From Gemmatimonadota bacterium (GTDB lineage: Bacteria > Gemmatimonadota > Gemmatimonadetes > Gemmatimonadales > GWC2-71-9), in the NCBI GenBank assembly GCA_003222235.1, contig QHVD01000001.1, forward strand, positions 3,273-26,366: DNA of 23,094 bases, given 5' to 3'. Positions 1 through 8,052 of the stretch are shown piece by piece. A program made the translations under genes and the position numbers. The notes below the pieces were generated by a model that had not been told where the DNA came from, searched no databases, and saw only the letters and a list, made by a program, of their open reading frames with translations. How positions within the stretch are numbered: position 1 is the first letter of the stretch; each line of letters opens with the position of its first letter.

Positions 1-947
<947 letters not shown>

Positions 948-949
<2 letters not shown>

Positions 950-980
950 CGGTAGAGGACGGTAGAAGACGGTAGAGGTC
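948..980 (+). repeat. Three 10-bp tandem repeats, unit GACGGTAGAG
   Basis: Units at 948-957, 958-967 and 968-977 differ by one base, with a partial unit after. The first unit begins inside the DUF1800 stop codon (947-949). The array fills the gap to the DUF1501 ribosome binding site. The same unit occurs in inverted orientation at 1091-1130. Confidence 0.9.
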
Positions 981-981
981 T

Positions 982-986
982 GGAGG
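982..986 (+). promoter_or_regulatory. Shine-Dalgarno GGAGG for the DUF1501 gene
   Basis: GGAGG lies 8 bases before the ATG at 995, immediately after the 10-bp repeat array. It fixes the start that gives a complete twin-arginine signal peptide. Confidence 0.75.
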
Positions 987-994
987 AACGAACG

Positions 995-2257
995 ATGGCG
1001 ATCTCAAGAAGGGTGTTCGTTAAGTCGGGAGGCCTGGCGCTTTTCAGTCTGGGCCTGGACCCGTTGTTTCTGGAGCGAGCGGCCTTTGCCTCCTACCGTC
1101 CTTTACCGTCCTCTACCGTCCTCTACCGCCCGGTGCTTGTCTGCCTCTTCCAGCGCGGCGCCGTGGACGGGCTGAACATGGTCGTCCCGCACGGCGACCC
1201 GATCTACTACCGGGAGCGGCCGCGGATCGCGGTGCCCGAGAAGGACGTGGTGGACCTGGACGGCTACTTCGGGCTGCACCCGCAGCTCGCGGCGCTGAAG
1301 CCGTTGTGGGACAACAAGAGCCTGGCCGTCCTGCACGCCATTGGCTCACCCGACTCCAGCCGCAGCCATTTCGACGCGCAGGACTACATGGAGTCGGGCA
1401 CGCCCGGCCTGAAGGCGACGCCGGACGGCTGGCTCAATCGCTACTGCCAGCACGATCGCGAGCACGAGGACACGCCGTTCCGCGCGGTGGCGTTCGGGCC
1501 CCAGCTGCCCCGCATCCTTGCGGGCTCCGCGCCCTCCCTCGCTATCGATGACCTGCAGGCGTTTGGCCTGCGAGCGCCGCAGCAAAGCGGACGCGACCGG
1601 CTGACACGCGCGTTCGAAGAGCTGTACGCGGGCTCGGCCACGGGGCTCTTGTCCTCGTCCTCGCAGGAGGCGTTCGAGGCCGTTCAGCTGCTGAAACAGG
1701 TGAACCCGGACCAATACCAGCCCGGAAACGGCGCCGACTACCCGCGCGGCCGGTTCGGCCGGGCGATGATGCAGATCGCCCAGCTCATCAAGGCGAACGC
1801 CGGGCTCCAGGTGGCCTTCACGGACGTCACCGGCTGGGACACCCACGTGAACCAGGGGTCGAGCGAGGGCCAGCTCGCAGCCCGGCTCGCGGAGTTCGGG
1901 CACGCGCTGGCGGCGTTCGCGCAGGATCTCGGCGAGAAGATGCGGGACGTCGTCGTGCTCACGATGTCCGAGTTCGGCCGCACGGTGCGGGAGAACGGCA
2001 ACAGCGGCACCGACCACGGGCACGCCACCGCGATGCTGGTGCTCGGCGGCCCGGTGAACGGAGGCAAGGTACTGGGCAAGTGGCCCGGTCTCGACCCCGC
2101 GCAGCGGTTCGAAGGCCGCGACGTGGCGGTCACCACCGACTTCCGGGATTTGTTCGGCGAGGTCCTGGCGCGTCACCTCGGAGCGACCGACCTGTCGGCG
2201 ATCTTCCCGGGGGTCACGCCGGATCCGGCGCGGTTCCCGGGGGCGGTTGGCGCGTAA
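995..2257 (+). CDS. DUF1501 family protein with Tat signal peptide
   Basis: DUF1501 protein of 420 residues. The family has a sulfatase/alkaline-phosphatase-like fold, travels with DUF1800 and has no assigned reaction. The N-terminus carries the twin-arginine motif SRRVFVK (residues 4-10), a short hydrophobic stretch and a plausible signal-peptidase site after AFA (30-32), so export in folded form is expected. Family motifs include LVCLFQRGAVDGLNMVVPHG (about 48-67), SRSHFDAQDYME, GWDTHVNQG and SEFGRTVRENGNSGTDHGHA near the C-terminus. Residues 33-46, directly after the predicted cleavage site, are encoded by four inverted copies of the 10-bp repeat found upstream. The last 44 bases overlap the convergent dsbA-like gene. 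Start chosen from the SD and the signal peptide. Confidence 0.92.
   Translation: MAISRRVFVKSGGLALFSLGLDPLFLERAAFASYRPLPSSTVLYRPVLVCLFQRGAVDGLNMVVPHGDPIYYRERPRIAVPEKDVVDLDGYFGLHPQLAALKPLWDNKSLAVLHAIGSPDSSRSHFDAQDYMESGTPGLKATPDGWLNRYCQHDREHEDTPFRAVAFGPQLPRILAGSAPSLAIDDLQAFGLRAPQQSGRDRLTRAFEELYAGSATGLLSSSSQEAFEAVQLLKQVNPDQYQPGNGADYPRGRFGRAMMQIAQLIKANAGLQVAFTDVTGWDTHVNQGSSEGQLAARLAEFGHALAAFAQDLGEKMRDVVVLTMSEFGRTVRENGNSGTDHGHATAMLVLGGPVNGGKVLGKWPGLDPAQRFEGRDVAVTTDFRDLFGEVLARHLGATDLSAIFPGVTPDPARFPGAVGA
1091..1130 (-). repeat. Four inverted 10-bp repeats inside the DUF1501 coding sequence
   Basis: Read on the minus strand, the segment is four copies of about GACGGTAGAG, the unit found at 948-980. 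Ten is not a multiple of three, so successive copies encode different residues (SYRPLPSSTVLYRP region) without a stop. Positions 1101-1130 match the reverse complement of 948-977 at 27 of 30 positions. Confidence 0.9.
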
Positions 2258-2795
2258 CGGCTGCCCGCTCGAGCGCCGCCGCGAGCGGCTCGAAGTCCCA
2301 CGCGTCGTCGTGCCGCACCCCGTTGACGAAGAAGGTGGGCGTCCCATTCACCCCGCTCAGCACACCGCTCCGGAAGTCCTCCCGCACCCGCGGCTCGTAG
2401 ACACCGGCCGCCAGCTCCTCCCGGAAGCGCGCGATGTCGAGGCCCAGGTCGCCCGCGTACTCGACCAGGTACTCGTCGTCGAGCGCGAACTGCCGCTCGA
2501 ACAAGCGATCGTGCATCTCCCAGAACTTTCCCTGCGCACCGGCGGCTTCGGCGGCCTCCGCAGCGTGCTGGGCGTGGGGGTGGCTTTCCCGCAACGGAAA
2601 GTTGCGGTACACGAACCGGAGCCGGCGCCCCATCCGCTCCCGGACCTTCTTGATGATCGGATAGGCGCGGCCGCAGTGAGGACACTCGTAGTCGCCGTAT
2701 TCGACCAGCGTGACGGGCGCGCCTGCCGGGCCCTGAATGTGGTCCCGCTCGCTGACCGCGAGGGCGAGCACCGCCGCCGTGTCGCGCCTGCTCAC
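2214..2795 (-). CDS. DsbA-family thioredoxin-like protein (CPHC)
   Basis: Thiol oxidoreductase of the DsbA/thioredoxin superfamily, 193 residues. The redox motif C38-P-H-C41 follows VEYGDYE. A helical insert (about 65-130) follows, and the cis-proline loop NGTPTFFVNG sits near residue 152. No signal peptide is visible (the N-terminus is MSRRDTAAVLALAVSERD), so a cytoplasmic location is likely. Many such stand-alone proteins resemble the DsbA domain fused to NhaA antiporters. The start is a GTG whose GTGA overlaps the TGA of the peroxiredoxin gene by 4 bp, implying translational coupling. Longer upstream readings of this frame run antisense-free but into the peroxiredoxin gene and are rejected. 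The 3' end overlaps DUF1501 by 44 bp. A role in thiol repair with the peroxiredoxin is an inference. Confidence 0.88.
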   Translation of the reverse strand: MSRRDTAAVLALAVSERDHIQGPAGAPVTLVEYGDYECPHCGRAYPIIKKVRERMGRRLRFVYRNFPLRESHPHAQHAAEAAEAAGAQGKFWEMHDRLFERQFALDDEYLVEYAGDLGLDIARFREELAAGVYEPRVREDFRSGVLSGVNGTPTFFVNGVRHDDAWDFEPLAAALERAAVTRQPPPGTAPDPA

Positions 2796-3295
2796 GCGGG
2801 CGTCCTGTCGCCGGCGAGCGCCTCGAGGGCGCGCAGGATGCCGTCTGCGCCCGGGTTCACGCCGAGCGGCGAGACGTGGCTCCAGCGGATGACTCCCTCC
2901 CCGTCGATCACGAATAAGGCGCGTTCCGTGAAGCCATCGCCCTCGCGGTACACGCCGTATCGGCGCGCCACCGCTCCCTTCGGCTCGAAGTCCGCGAGCA
3001 GGGGGAAGTGGAGCTTGCGGTCGCGGGCAAACGCGGCGTGGCACCACACGCCGTCCACCGAGACCCCGAGAAGCTCCGCCCCGTGGCGCCGGAACTCGGG
3101 CAGCACCTCGTTGTAGAGCGCCATCTGGTCGCCGCATACCGGACTCCAGTCGGCAGGATAGAACGCGACGATCACGGGCCGGCCGCGGAAGTCGCGCAGC
3201 GAGACCGCCTGATCGGGCGAGCGAGGGAGCCTGAAGTCGGGCGCCGGCACCCCGGCGCCGAGCGGCCCTTCCGGGTTGCGGGTGTTCGGACTCAT
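2792..3295 (-). CDS. Peroxiredoxin (AhpC/TSA family)
   Basis: Thiol peroxidase reducing H2O2 or organic peroxides, 167 residues. The thioredoxin fold begins with APDFRLP. The active-site signature is P47-ADW-S51-PV-C54, where Cys54 is the peroxidatic cysteine in the Pxxx(S/T)xxC pattern. A second cysteine, C85 in SVDGVWCHAAF, is a candidate resolving residue; that is inferred. The C-terminal WSHVSP region is typical of the family. The start at 3295 is preferred over an upstream in-frame ATG because a GGAGG lies 7 bases before it. The gene follows the htrA-like gene by 13 bases and overlaps the DsbA-like gene by 4 bases, so all three are likely on one transcript. No signal peptide is visible. 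Confidence 0.92.
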   Translation of the reverse strand: MSPNTRNPEGPLGAGVPAPDFRLPRSPDQAVSLRDFRGRPVIVAFYPADWSPVCGDQMALYNEVLPEFRRHGAELLGVSVDGVWCHAAFARDRKLHFPLLADFEPKGAVARRYGVYREGDGFTERALFVIDGEGVIRWSHVSPLGVNPGADGILRALEALAGDRTPA

Positions 3296-3302
3296 AAATG
3301 TT

Positions 3303-3307
3303 CCTCC
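3303..3307 (-). promoter_or_regulatory. Shine-Dalgarno GGAGG for the peroxiredoxin gene
   Basis: GGAGG on the minus strand lies 7 bases before the ATG at 3295 and decides this start over the in-frame ATG upstream. Confidence 0.7.
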
Positions 3308-3308
3308 G

Positions 3309-4352
3309 TCAGTCGGTCTGGACGGGAACGATCGCGAGCTCCAGCTTGTCGGCATTGCGGAGTACGCTGACCGTCGTCTGCACCCCGATCCGGTCCGTGG
3401 CGAGCAGTCGATGGAGATCGTCGATGCCGGTCACCGGCTTCCCGTCGAATCCCACGATGATATCCCCTGCCTTCACCCCCGCCCGTTCGGCAGGGCTGTT
3501 CGACTCGATGCCCGTCACCAGCACGCCGCTCTTCCCTTCCAGGGCATGCGCCCGGACTGCCAGGCGCAACAGCGGGACGTTCTGGCCGGCGACGCCGATG
3601 CGGCCGCGCCGAATCTTACCATGGCGGATGAGCTGCGCGGCCACGAACTTCGCCGTGTTGATGCCCACCGCAAAGCAGATCCCCTGCGCGGGCAGGATGA
3701 CCGCGGTGTTGATCCCGACCACCTCCCCTCGCGAATCGACCAGCGGGCCACCCGAGTTCCCGGGGTTGAGGGCGGCGTCGGTCTGGATCACGTCGTCGAT
3801 CAAGCGCCCCGTGACGGAGCGGAACGACCGCCCCAGAGCGCTCACGACGCCGGCGGTGACGGTGCTCTGGAAACCGAGCGGGTTGCCGATGGCCACAACC
3901 AGCTGGCCCACCCGCAAGCCCGCTGAATCCCCCAGCTCGGCGACGGCGGGCGACCCCGGAGCAGGAGCGGGCGTGGGGGGGACCCTGATCACCGCGACGT
4001 CGGTCTCCGGATCATCCCCCACCAGGTCCGCCCGGAAGCGGCGACCGTCCGGGAACGCGGCCTCGATGCGGGTCGCGTCGTGCACGACGTGGCTGTTGGT
4101 GAGGACCAGGCCATCGGGCGTGAACACGAACCCAGACCCGTGCCCGGGCACCTCCGGTCCTGTACGGCCGCGCCGCTCTACGCGGTGGCGCACCTCCACG
4201 CTCACCACCGCCGGCCCCACCTTCTCGGCCACGGCCGTGACGACGCGCGAGTACGCGTCCAGCAGCTCCCCGTCCGACGCCGCGGCGGGCCGTGCCGCGG
4301 AGTCCGCCGCGCCAGTCCAAGCCTCCGACACCAGTGTCATCCCCGAGCTCAT
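3309..4352 (-). CDS. HtrA/DegP-like serine protease with one PDZ domain
   Basis: Trypsin-like (S1C) protease of 347 residues for protein quality control. The catalytic triad is visible: His88 in LTNSHVV, Asp118 in ETDVAVI and Ser200 in NPGNSGGPL. A single PDZ domain (about 255-340) carries SGVLVTGIESNSPAERAGVK and GDIIVGFDG. Length fits one-PDZ DegS/HtrA-like members. Unlike most HtrA proteins, no signal peptide or membrane anchor is seen in the first 45 residues. The N-terminus is Ala-rich and hydrophilic, suggesting a cytoplasmic enzyme. The start at 4352 has GGAGG 6 bases upstream; the ATG at 4340 is a weaker alternative. First gene of the htrA-peroxiredoxin-dsbA operon and divergent from the SDR gene. 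A longer reading of this frame into the SDR gene is an antisense artefact. Confidence 0.9.
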   Translation of the reverse strand: MSSGMTLVSEAWTGAADSAARPAAASDGELLDAYSRVVTAVAEKVGPAVVSVEVRHRVERRGRTGPEVPGHGSGFVFTPDGLVLTNSHVVHDATRIEAAFPDGRRFRADLVGDDPETDVAVIRVPPTPAPAPGSPAVAELGDSAGLRVGQLVVAIGNPLGFQSTVTAGVVSALGRSFRSVTGRLIDDVIQTDAALNPGNSGGPLVDSRGEVVGINTAVILPAQGICFAVGINTAKFVAAQLIRHGKIRRGRIGVAGQNVPLLRLAVRAHALEGKSGVLVTGIESNSPAERAGVKAGDIIVGFDGKPVTGIDDLHRLLATDRIGVQTTVSVLRNADKLELAIVPVQTD

Positions 4353-4358
4353 GTGCCA

Positions 4359-4363
4359 CCTCC
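4359..4363 (-). promoter_or_regulatory. Shine-Dalgarno GGAGG for the htrA-like gene
   Basis: Minus-strand GGAGG 6 bases before the ATG at 4352. It supports that start rather than the long open frame extending into the divergent SDR gene. Confidence 0.7.
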
Positions 4364-4372
4364 AGGGGCAGG

Positions 4373-4389
4373 GGCGCCGTGACGGCGCC
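4373..4389. promoter_or_regulatory. Perfect palindrome in the htrA/SDR divergent promoter region
   Basis: GGCGCCGT-G-ACGGCGCC: 8-bp perfect arms around one central base, within the 90-bp gap between the divergent htrA-like and SDR genes. The position suits an operator for a dimeric regulator acting on one or both genes. A one-base centre cannot form an RNA loop without opening some pairs, so a protein-binding site is more likely than a terminator. An AT-rich TATATT at 4428-4433 is the only -10-like sequence I see for the SDR gene. Function is inferred. Confidence 0.4.
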
Positions 4390-4442
4390 TCCACCTGCCA
4401 AAACGCCACCCGGTTCCCGTTCCTTCGTATATTTGACCTGCC

Positions 4443-5156
4443 ATGGACCTTGCGGGCTCTCTCGCAGTCGTCACCGGGGCGACCGAAGGCATCGGCCGCG
4501 CGATCGCGATGACGCTCGGCGGTGCGGGCGCCCGGGTGGCGATCTGCGCCCGGAGCGAAACGAACGTGCGCCGCACCGTAGGTGACTTCTGCGCCGCCGG
4601 TGTGGACGCGATCGGCATACCGTGCGACGTGTCCGACCCCGCGGCCGTCGAGCGGTTCGCGACGTTCGTGAGGCGCGAGCGCGGCGCGCCACGGGTCCTC
4701 GTCAACAACGCCGGCATCGGACGGTTCCGGCCGCTCGAGGAGCTGTCGCTTGACGACTGGGACGCGGTCATGGCGACCAACGTGCGCTCCCTCTACCTCG
4801 TGACCCGCGCGTTCCTCAAGGACATGAAGGCATCGGGCGGTGCCACCATCGTGAACGTCGCTTCGCTCGCCGGGAAGAACGGCCTCGAGGGCGGGACGGC
4901 CTACTGCGCCTCGAAGCACGCCGTGCTCGGCTTCTCGAAGGCGCTGATGCTCGAGGTCCGCAAGCACAACATCCGCGTGGTGGCGATCTGCCCCGGCTCC
5001 GTCGCGACCCCGTTCATGGACAAGCAGGACCGGCTTCGGCCCAACCGGGAGCGCGTCCTCACCGCCGACGATGTGGCACACGCCGTGCTCGCGACCGTGA
5101 CCATCGCGGACCGCGCGATGGTGAGTGAGCTCGACATCCGGCCCACGAATCCCTGA
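4443..5156 (+). CDS. SDR family NAD(P)-dependent oxidoreductase
   Basis: Classical short-chain dehydrogenase/reductase, 237 residues, cytoplasmic; the substrate cannot be told from sequence. Visible motifs: dinucleotide-binding TGATEGIG (11-18), CDVSD (61-65), NNAG (88-91), N113, catalytic Ser141 in NVASLAG, and Tyr154-x3-Lys158 in AYCASK. PGSVATPFM follows. It resembles FabG-like reductases in architecture, but length and context do not assign it to fatty-acid synthesis. The ATG at 4443 has no clear SD. A TATATT lies about 10 bases before the ATG, so a very short leader is possible. The histidine kinase gene starts about 20 bases after the stop, suggesting co-transcription. Confidence 0.92.
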   Translation: MDLAGSLAVVTGATEGIGRAIAMTLGGAGARVAICARSETNVRRTVGDFCAAGVDAIGIPCDVSDPAAVERFATFVRRERGAPRVLVNNAGIGRFRPLEELSLDDWDAVMATNVRSLYLVTRAFLKDMKASGGATIVNVASLAGKNGLEGGTAYCASKHAVLGFSKALMLEVRKHNIRVVAICPGSVATPFMDKQDRLRPNRERVLTADDVAHAVLATVTIADRAMVSELDIRPTNP

Positions 5157-5173
5157 GGGGGGGGCGACCGCCC

Positions 5174-7126
5174 GTGATGCTCGATCCGGTCCGCCGTATG
5201 CTCACCGCCGCGAGCGAGACCAAGCAGACGAGAGACTTCTGGCAGGCCGCCGCCCGGATCCTGAGCGAGTGGGGCGGCGGCACACGGGTGCAGCTCACGT
5301 ACCGGGGGGTGCAGGAATCGGGGGGCGTCGAGGTGGGAACGCCCGGCCGGGAAGGCAAGCCATTCGTGGCGGACTATCACGACGCCGAAGGCCGCCAGGT
5401 GCAGGCGGCGTTCGCGGCTCTCCCTGCGGGATTCCCCGTGACGGACCTGCGGGCCGCGATCGAGATCGCCACCCGCCTGGCCGTCATGGTGGCGCGCCGC
5501 GCGGCGCTCGAGCGCGAGCGCCGGCTCGGCACCTTCCTGGTCGAGCTGTCCCGCTGGATGCTCGCCGTCCCCGATCGCGAGCTGCTCTTGCGCTACACCC
5601 TGCAGAGCGTGACCAACCTGCTGGAAGCGCAGGGCGCTTACGTAGCCCTGCGCCAGGCGGGACGGGGGGGGGGGGACGACACCCTCCGGGTGGCCTCGAC
5701 GGCCGGACGGTGCGCGGAGCTCAACGGCACCGAGATTGGCATCGACGAGAGTACCACCGGCCGGGTGATTCGGACGGGACAACCGGTGCTCACACCGAAC
5801 ATCTTGCGGGAGCCGGACGGCGGTCCCGCCATTTCCCCATCGGGCGCGGCGCGGGCCGCGATGATCGCCCCGCTCAAGACTTCGAGCGGCGCCGTGGGAG
5901 CGGTCGGCGTAGTGCGGTACGTGCAGCCCGGCGTTGAAGAGGTACCGCCCTTCGGGCTGGTGGATCTGCAGTATCTGACGGCGGTGGCGGCCTACATCGC
6001 CGGGGGGCTCGAGCTGTCGGAGGCGGTGGCCGGCGCACGCGCGGCGGCCGAGCGGGCGCACGCCATGGTGAACGGCAGCCCGCTGCCGATGGCCCTGGTG
6101 GAACGCGGCGGCCGGGTGCGGCAGCTGAACCAGGCAGGGTGCCGGCTGTTCGGGATCGCTTCGGAGTCGCAGGCGCTGGGGGTCGACCTCGAGGAGTTGG
6201 GGCTGTCGCCCAGCGAGACCTCGCTGTCCCTGGTGCTGGCGCGGCCCCGCGACGACGAGCCCTGGCACGGCCGCGTGCTCGTCAGCCAGCCGTCAGGGGA
6301 CCGGCGAATCTGCGACTGCACGATCACCGGGTTGTCGGAAGTGGGGCCGGACAACCTGCTGGTGGCGTTGTACGACCGGACCGAGGAGCTGCGCGCCCAG
6401 CGCGAGCTGATCGCCCGCGAGAAGCTCGCCACGGTGGGCGAAATCGCGAGCGGCGTGGCCCACGAAGTCAACAACCCGCTCGCAGCGATTCGGATGGAAG
6501 CCGAGTTCCTCGGCCGCACGAGCAAGGACCCGGAGACGACCACCACCGCCGCCACGATCACGCGCGAGGTGGATCGGGCCACCCGGATCGTGCGCAGCCT
6601 GCTCCGGCTCGCGCGCCGCGCCGACCGGATGCCCACCCGGGTGCAGATCAACGACCTCGTGCACGACGTCGCGGAGATCCGCCAGCGCGTGCTGCGCGCG
6701 GAAAACGTCGAGTTCCGGCACCGCCTCGACGAGGCCGCTCCCCCGGTGCTCGGCCTGGGCCAGGAGCTCCAGCAGGTCGTGATCAATCTCGTCACCAACG
6801 CCGAGTACGCCGTGCGCAGGCGGAGTCCCGCGATCATTCAGCTGGCCACGCAAGCCCGGGAGGGCTGGATACGGCTGACGGTGGAGGACTCGGGGCCGGG
6901 CGTGCCGTTTGAGATTCGAGGCCGCATCTTCGACCCCTTTTTCACTACCAAGGGCCCCGATGAAGGAACAGGCCTGGGCCTCGCCATCTGCCAGCGCGTC
7001 GTGGCCGAGGTTGGGGGAAAGGTCTGGCTCGAGGATTCCTCGGAGCTCGGCGGCGCGCGGTTCGTGGTGGAGCTGCCGGCCGCCCCCGAGCCCGTGGAGG
7101 CGAGCCCGCCCGGTCCCGGTCGGTAG
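5174..7126 (+). CDS. Cytoplasmic sensor histidine kinase (GAF-PAS-HisKA-HATPase)
   Basis: Histidine kinase of 650 residues. An unassigned N-terminal segment (about 1-110) precedes a GAF-like domain (about 115-285) and a PAS domain (about 290-405, starting MVNGSPLPMALVERGG). The dimerisation/phosphoacceptor helix carries His430 in SGVAHEVNNPL. The ATPase domain has the N box (Asn542 in NLVTNAEYA), G1 box DSGPG (572 on) and G2 box GTGLGLAI (598 on). No transmembrane segment is visible, so the signal is probably sensed in the cytoplasm. No response regulator is adjacent. The start is either the GTG at 5174 or the ATG at 5177, both behind a G-rich SD-like run (5157-5164). A run of twelve G at 5664-5675 inside the GAF region is a likely slippage site. 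It ends 4 bp from the convergent membrane-protein gene. Confidence 0.92.
   Translation: MMLDPVRRMLTAASETKQTRDFWQAAARILSEWGGGTRVQLTYRGVQESGGVEVGTPGREGKPFVADYHDAEGRQVQAAFAALPAGFPVTDLRAAIEIATRLAVMVARRAALERERRLGTFLVELSRWMLAVPDRELLLRYTLQSVTNLLEAQGAYVALRQAGRGGGDDTLRVASTAGRCAELNGTEIGIDESTTGRVIRTGQPVLTPNILREPDGGPAISPSGAARAAMIAPLKTSSGAVGAVGVVRYVQPGVEEVPPFGLVDLQYLTAVAAYIAGGLELSEAVAGARAAAERAHAMVNGSPLPMALVERGGRVRQLNQAGCRLFGIASESQALGVDLEELGLSPSETSLSLVLARPRDDEPWHGRVLVSQPSGDRRICDCTITGLSEVGPDNLLVALYDRTEELRAQRELIAREKLATVGEIASGVAHEVNNPLAAIRMEAEFLGRTSKDPETTTTAATITREVDRATRIVRSLLRLARRADRMPTRVQINDLVHDVAEIRQRVLRAENVEFRHRLDEAAPPVLGLGQELQQVVINLVTNAEYAVRRRSPAIIQLATQAREGWIRLTVEDSGPGVPFEIRGRIFDPFFTTKGPDEGTGLGLAICQRVVAEVGGKVWLEDSSELGGARFVVELPAAPEPVEASPPGPGR
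5664..5675 (+). repeat. G12 homopolymer inside the histidine kinase gene
   Basis: Twelve consecutive G encode part of an Arg-Gly-Gly-Gly-Asp stretch at about residues 164-168, before the kinase core. A gain or loss of one G would shift the frame before the PAS, HisKA and ATPase domains. Confidence 0.85.
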
Positions 7127-7130
7127 AGAG

Positions 7131-7496
7131 TCAGGCCTCGAGGATGCGCTTGCGGTACATGCCGAGCGCCACCAGACCGTAGGCGCCGAGGGCGACGAGC
7201 AGCGCGGTCAGCATCCAGTCGAAGCCGAACTTCGCCGCCCCGACCAGGCCTGCCACGACCCAGGCAACGCTGGTGATGAGGCCGAGCACGACCACCTCCC
7301 GGCGGGCCATCAGGATCCCGAAGACGTACCCCCAGCTGAACCCGCACACGAGCAGGTACAGAAAGCCGTGCGGAACCTTGACAGGGTCGATCAGGTTCAG
7401 GACGCCGGCGAAGAAGCAGAACAGACCCAGCACCGTGTAGCTCGCGAGGTGCAGGGCCAGCGGGAGGGGAACAGTGCCCATGCGGTTGAAGGTCAT
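7131..7496 (-). CDS. Small four-helix membrane protein, function unknown
   Basis: Hydrophobic protein of 121 residues that I do not recognise as a named family. Four likely transmembrane helices are visible at about 13-36, 44-63, 68-88 and 93-113. There is a short basic C-terminus (MYRKRILEA) and Arg-Arg between helices 2 and 3 (ARRE), consistent with the positive-inside rule. Its stop is 4 bp from the end of the convergent histidine kinase gene. Upstream, a repeat-filled 55-bp gap separates it from the divergent GNAT gene. No strong SD precedes the ATG at 7496; an ATG 5 codons in is an alternative start. Base composition and hydrophobic periodicity support a real gene, but no function is proposed. 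Confidence 0.75.
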   Translation of the reverse strand: MTFNRMGTVPLPLALHLASYTVLGLFCFFAGVLNLIDPVKVPHGFLYLLVCGFSWGYVFGILMARREVVVLGLITSVAWVVAGLVGAAKFGFDWMLTALLVALGAYGLVALGMYRKRILEA

Positions 7497-7509
7497 GGGT
7501 TAAGAAACT

Positions 7510-7543
7510 AGCCGTCTAGACGTCTCGACGGCTAGACGTCTAG
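7510..7543. repeat. Near-palindromic repeat in the gap between divergent genes
   Basis: The 24-bp stretch 7510-7533 reads the same on both strands except at one symmetric pair of positions. CTAGACGTCT is directly repeated at 7516-7525 and 7532-7541 (16-bp period). The element occupies most of the gap between the membrane-protein gene and the GNAT gene, leaving little room for separate promoters. It could be a REP-like element or an operator. Confidence 0.7.
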
Positions 7544-7551
7544 TCTTAGCT

Positions 7552-8052
7552 ATGCAAGCCACGCGCACCTATCTCGAGCTGACGAGTCCCGGCCAGTTCC
7601 GGCCCGCCTTCGGCGAGTTCTCGGATCTGGTGGTCGAGCGCGTGCAACAGCCCACCCCCGCCCTGTACCGGGACTGTTACCGCACCGTGGGCGAGCCCTA
7701 CCACTGGTATGACCGGCGGGACTGGAGCGACGAGCAGATCCGCGCCCATCTCGCGCAGCCGGACATCACGCTGCACGTCGCGACCCGCAACGGCGCGCTC
7801 GCGGGGTGGTACGAGCTGCGGCGGGTGCCGGAGGACGGCTCCGCGGAGATCGCGTACTTCGGGCTCGCGCCGGACGCGATCGGCCGGGGGCTCGGCAAGC
7901 ATCTGCTCTCGGCCGCGGTGCGCGACGCGTGGGCCATGAACCCGACCCGCGTGTGGCTGCATACGTGCACGCTCGACCACCCGCACGCGCTGCCGAACTA
8001 CGAGAAGCGGGGGTTCGTGCGCTACAAGACGGAGGAGTACGAGGTCACCTAA
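7552..8052 (+). CDS. GNAT family N-acetyltransferase
   Basis: Acetyl-CoA-dependent N-acyltransferase of the Gcn5 superfamily, 166 residues, substrate unknown. The beta4 strand EIAYFGL leads into the acetyl-CoA pyrophosphate-binding motif A, APDAIGRGLGKHL (106-118, R/Q-x-x-G-x-G/A type). The C-terminal HTCTLDHPHALPNYEKRGF is typical motif B, including the N-Y-x-x-x-G-F pattern. The N-terminal portion (1-65) is longer than the minimal fold. The ATG at 7552 has no convincing SD; the preceding bases belong to the palindromic repeat. The TAA stop at 8050-8052 runs into a 7-bp tandem repeat, after which the next gene starts 36 bases downstream. Confidence 0.9.
   Translation: MQATRTYLELTSPGQFRPAFGEFSDLVVERVQQPTPALYRDCYRTVGEPYHWYDRRDWSDEQIRAHLAQPDITLHVATRNGALAGWYELRRVPEDGSAEIAYFGLAPDAIGRGLGKHLLSAAVRDAWAMNPTRVWLHTCTLDHPHALPNYEKRGFVRYKTEEYEVT

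Noticed and set aside
2796..3137. N-terminal extension of the DsbA-like frame through the peroxiredoxin gene
   Set aside because: It overlaps the well-supported peroxiredoxin coding sequence in another frame. The GTG at 2795, overlapping its stop, gives a normal-length thioredoxin-fold protein.
3353..3362. Copy of the CATTGCGGAG core of the 9-56 palindrome inside the htrA-like gene
   Set aside because: Only 10 bases match, no palindrome is formed, and the bases encode ordinary PDZ-domain sequence, so chance is enough.
4428..4433. TATATT as a defined SDR promoter
   Set aside because: No matching -35 element could be found at normal spacing, so I mention it only as an AT-rich spot rather than a promoter call.
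4353..5081. N-terminal extension of the htrA-like frame antisense to the SDR gene
   Set aside because: The extension has Arg/His-rich shadow composition, overlaps a clear SDR gene, and a good SD marks the start at 4352.
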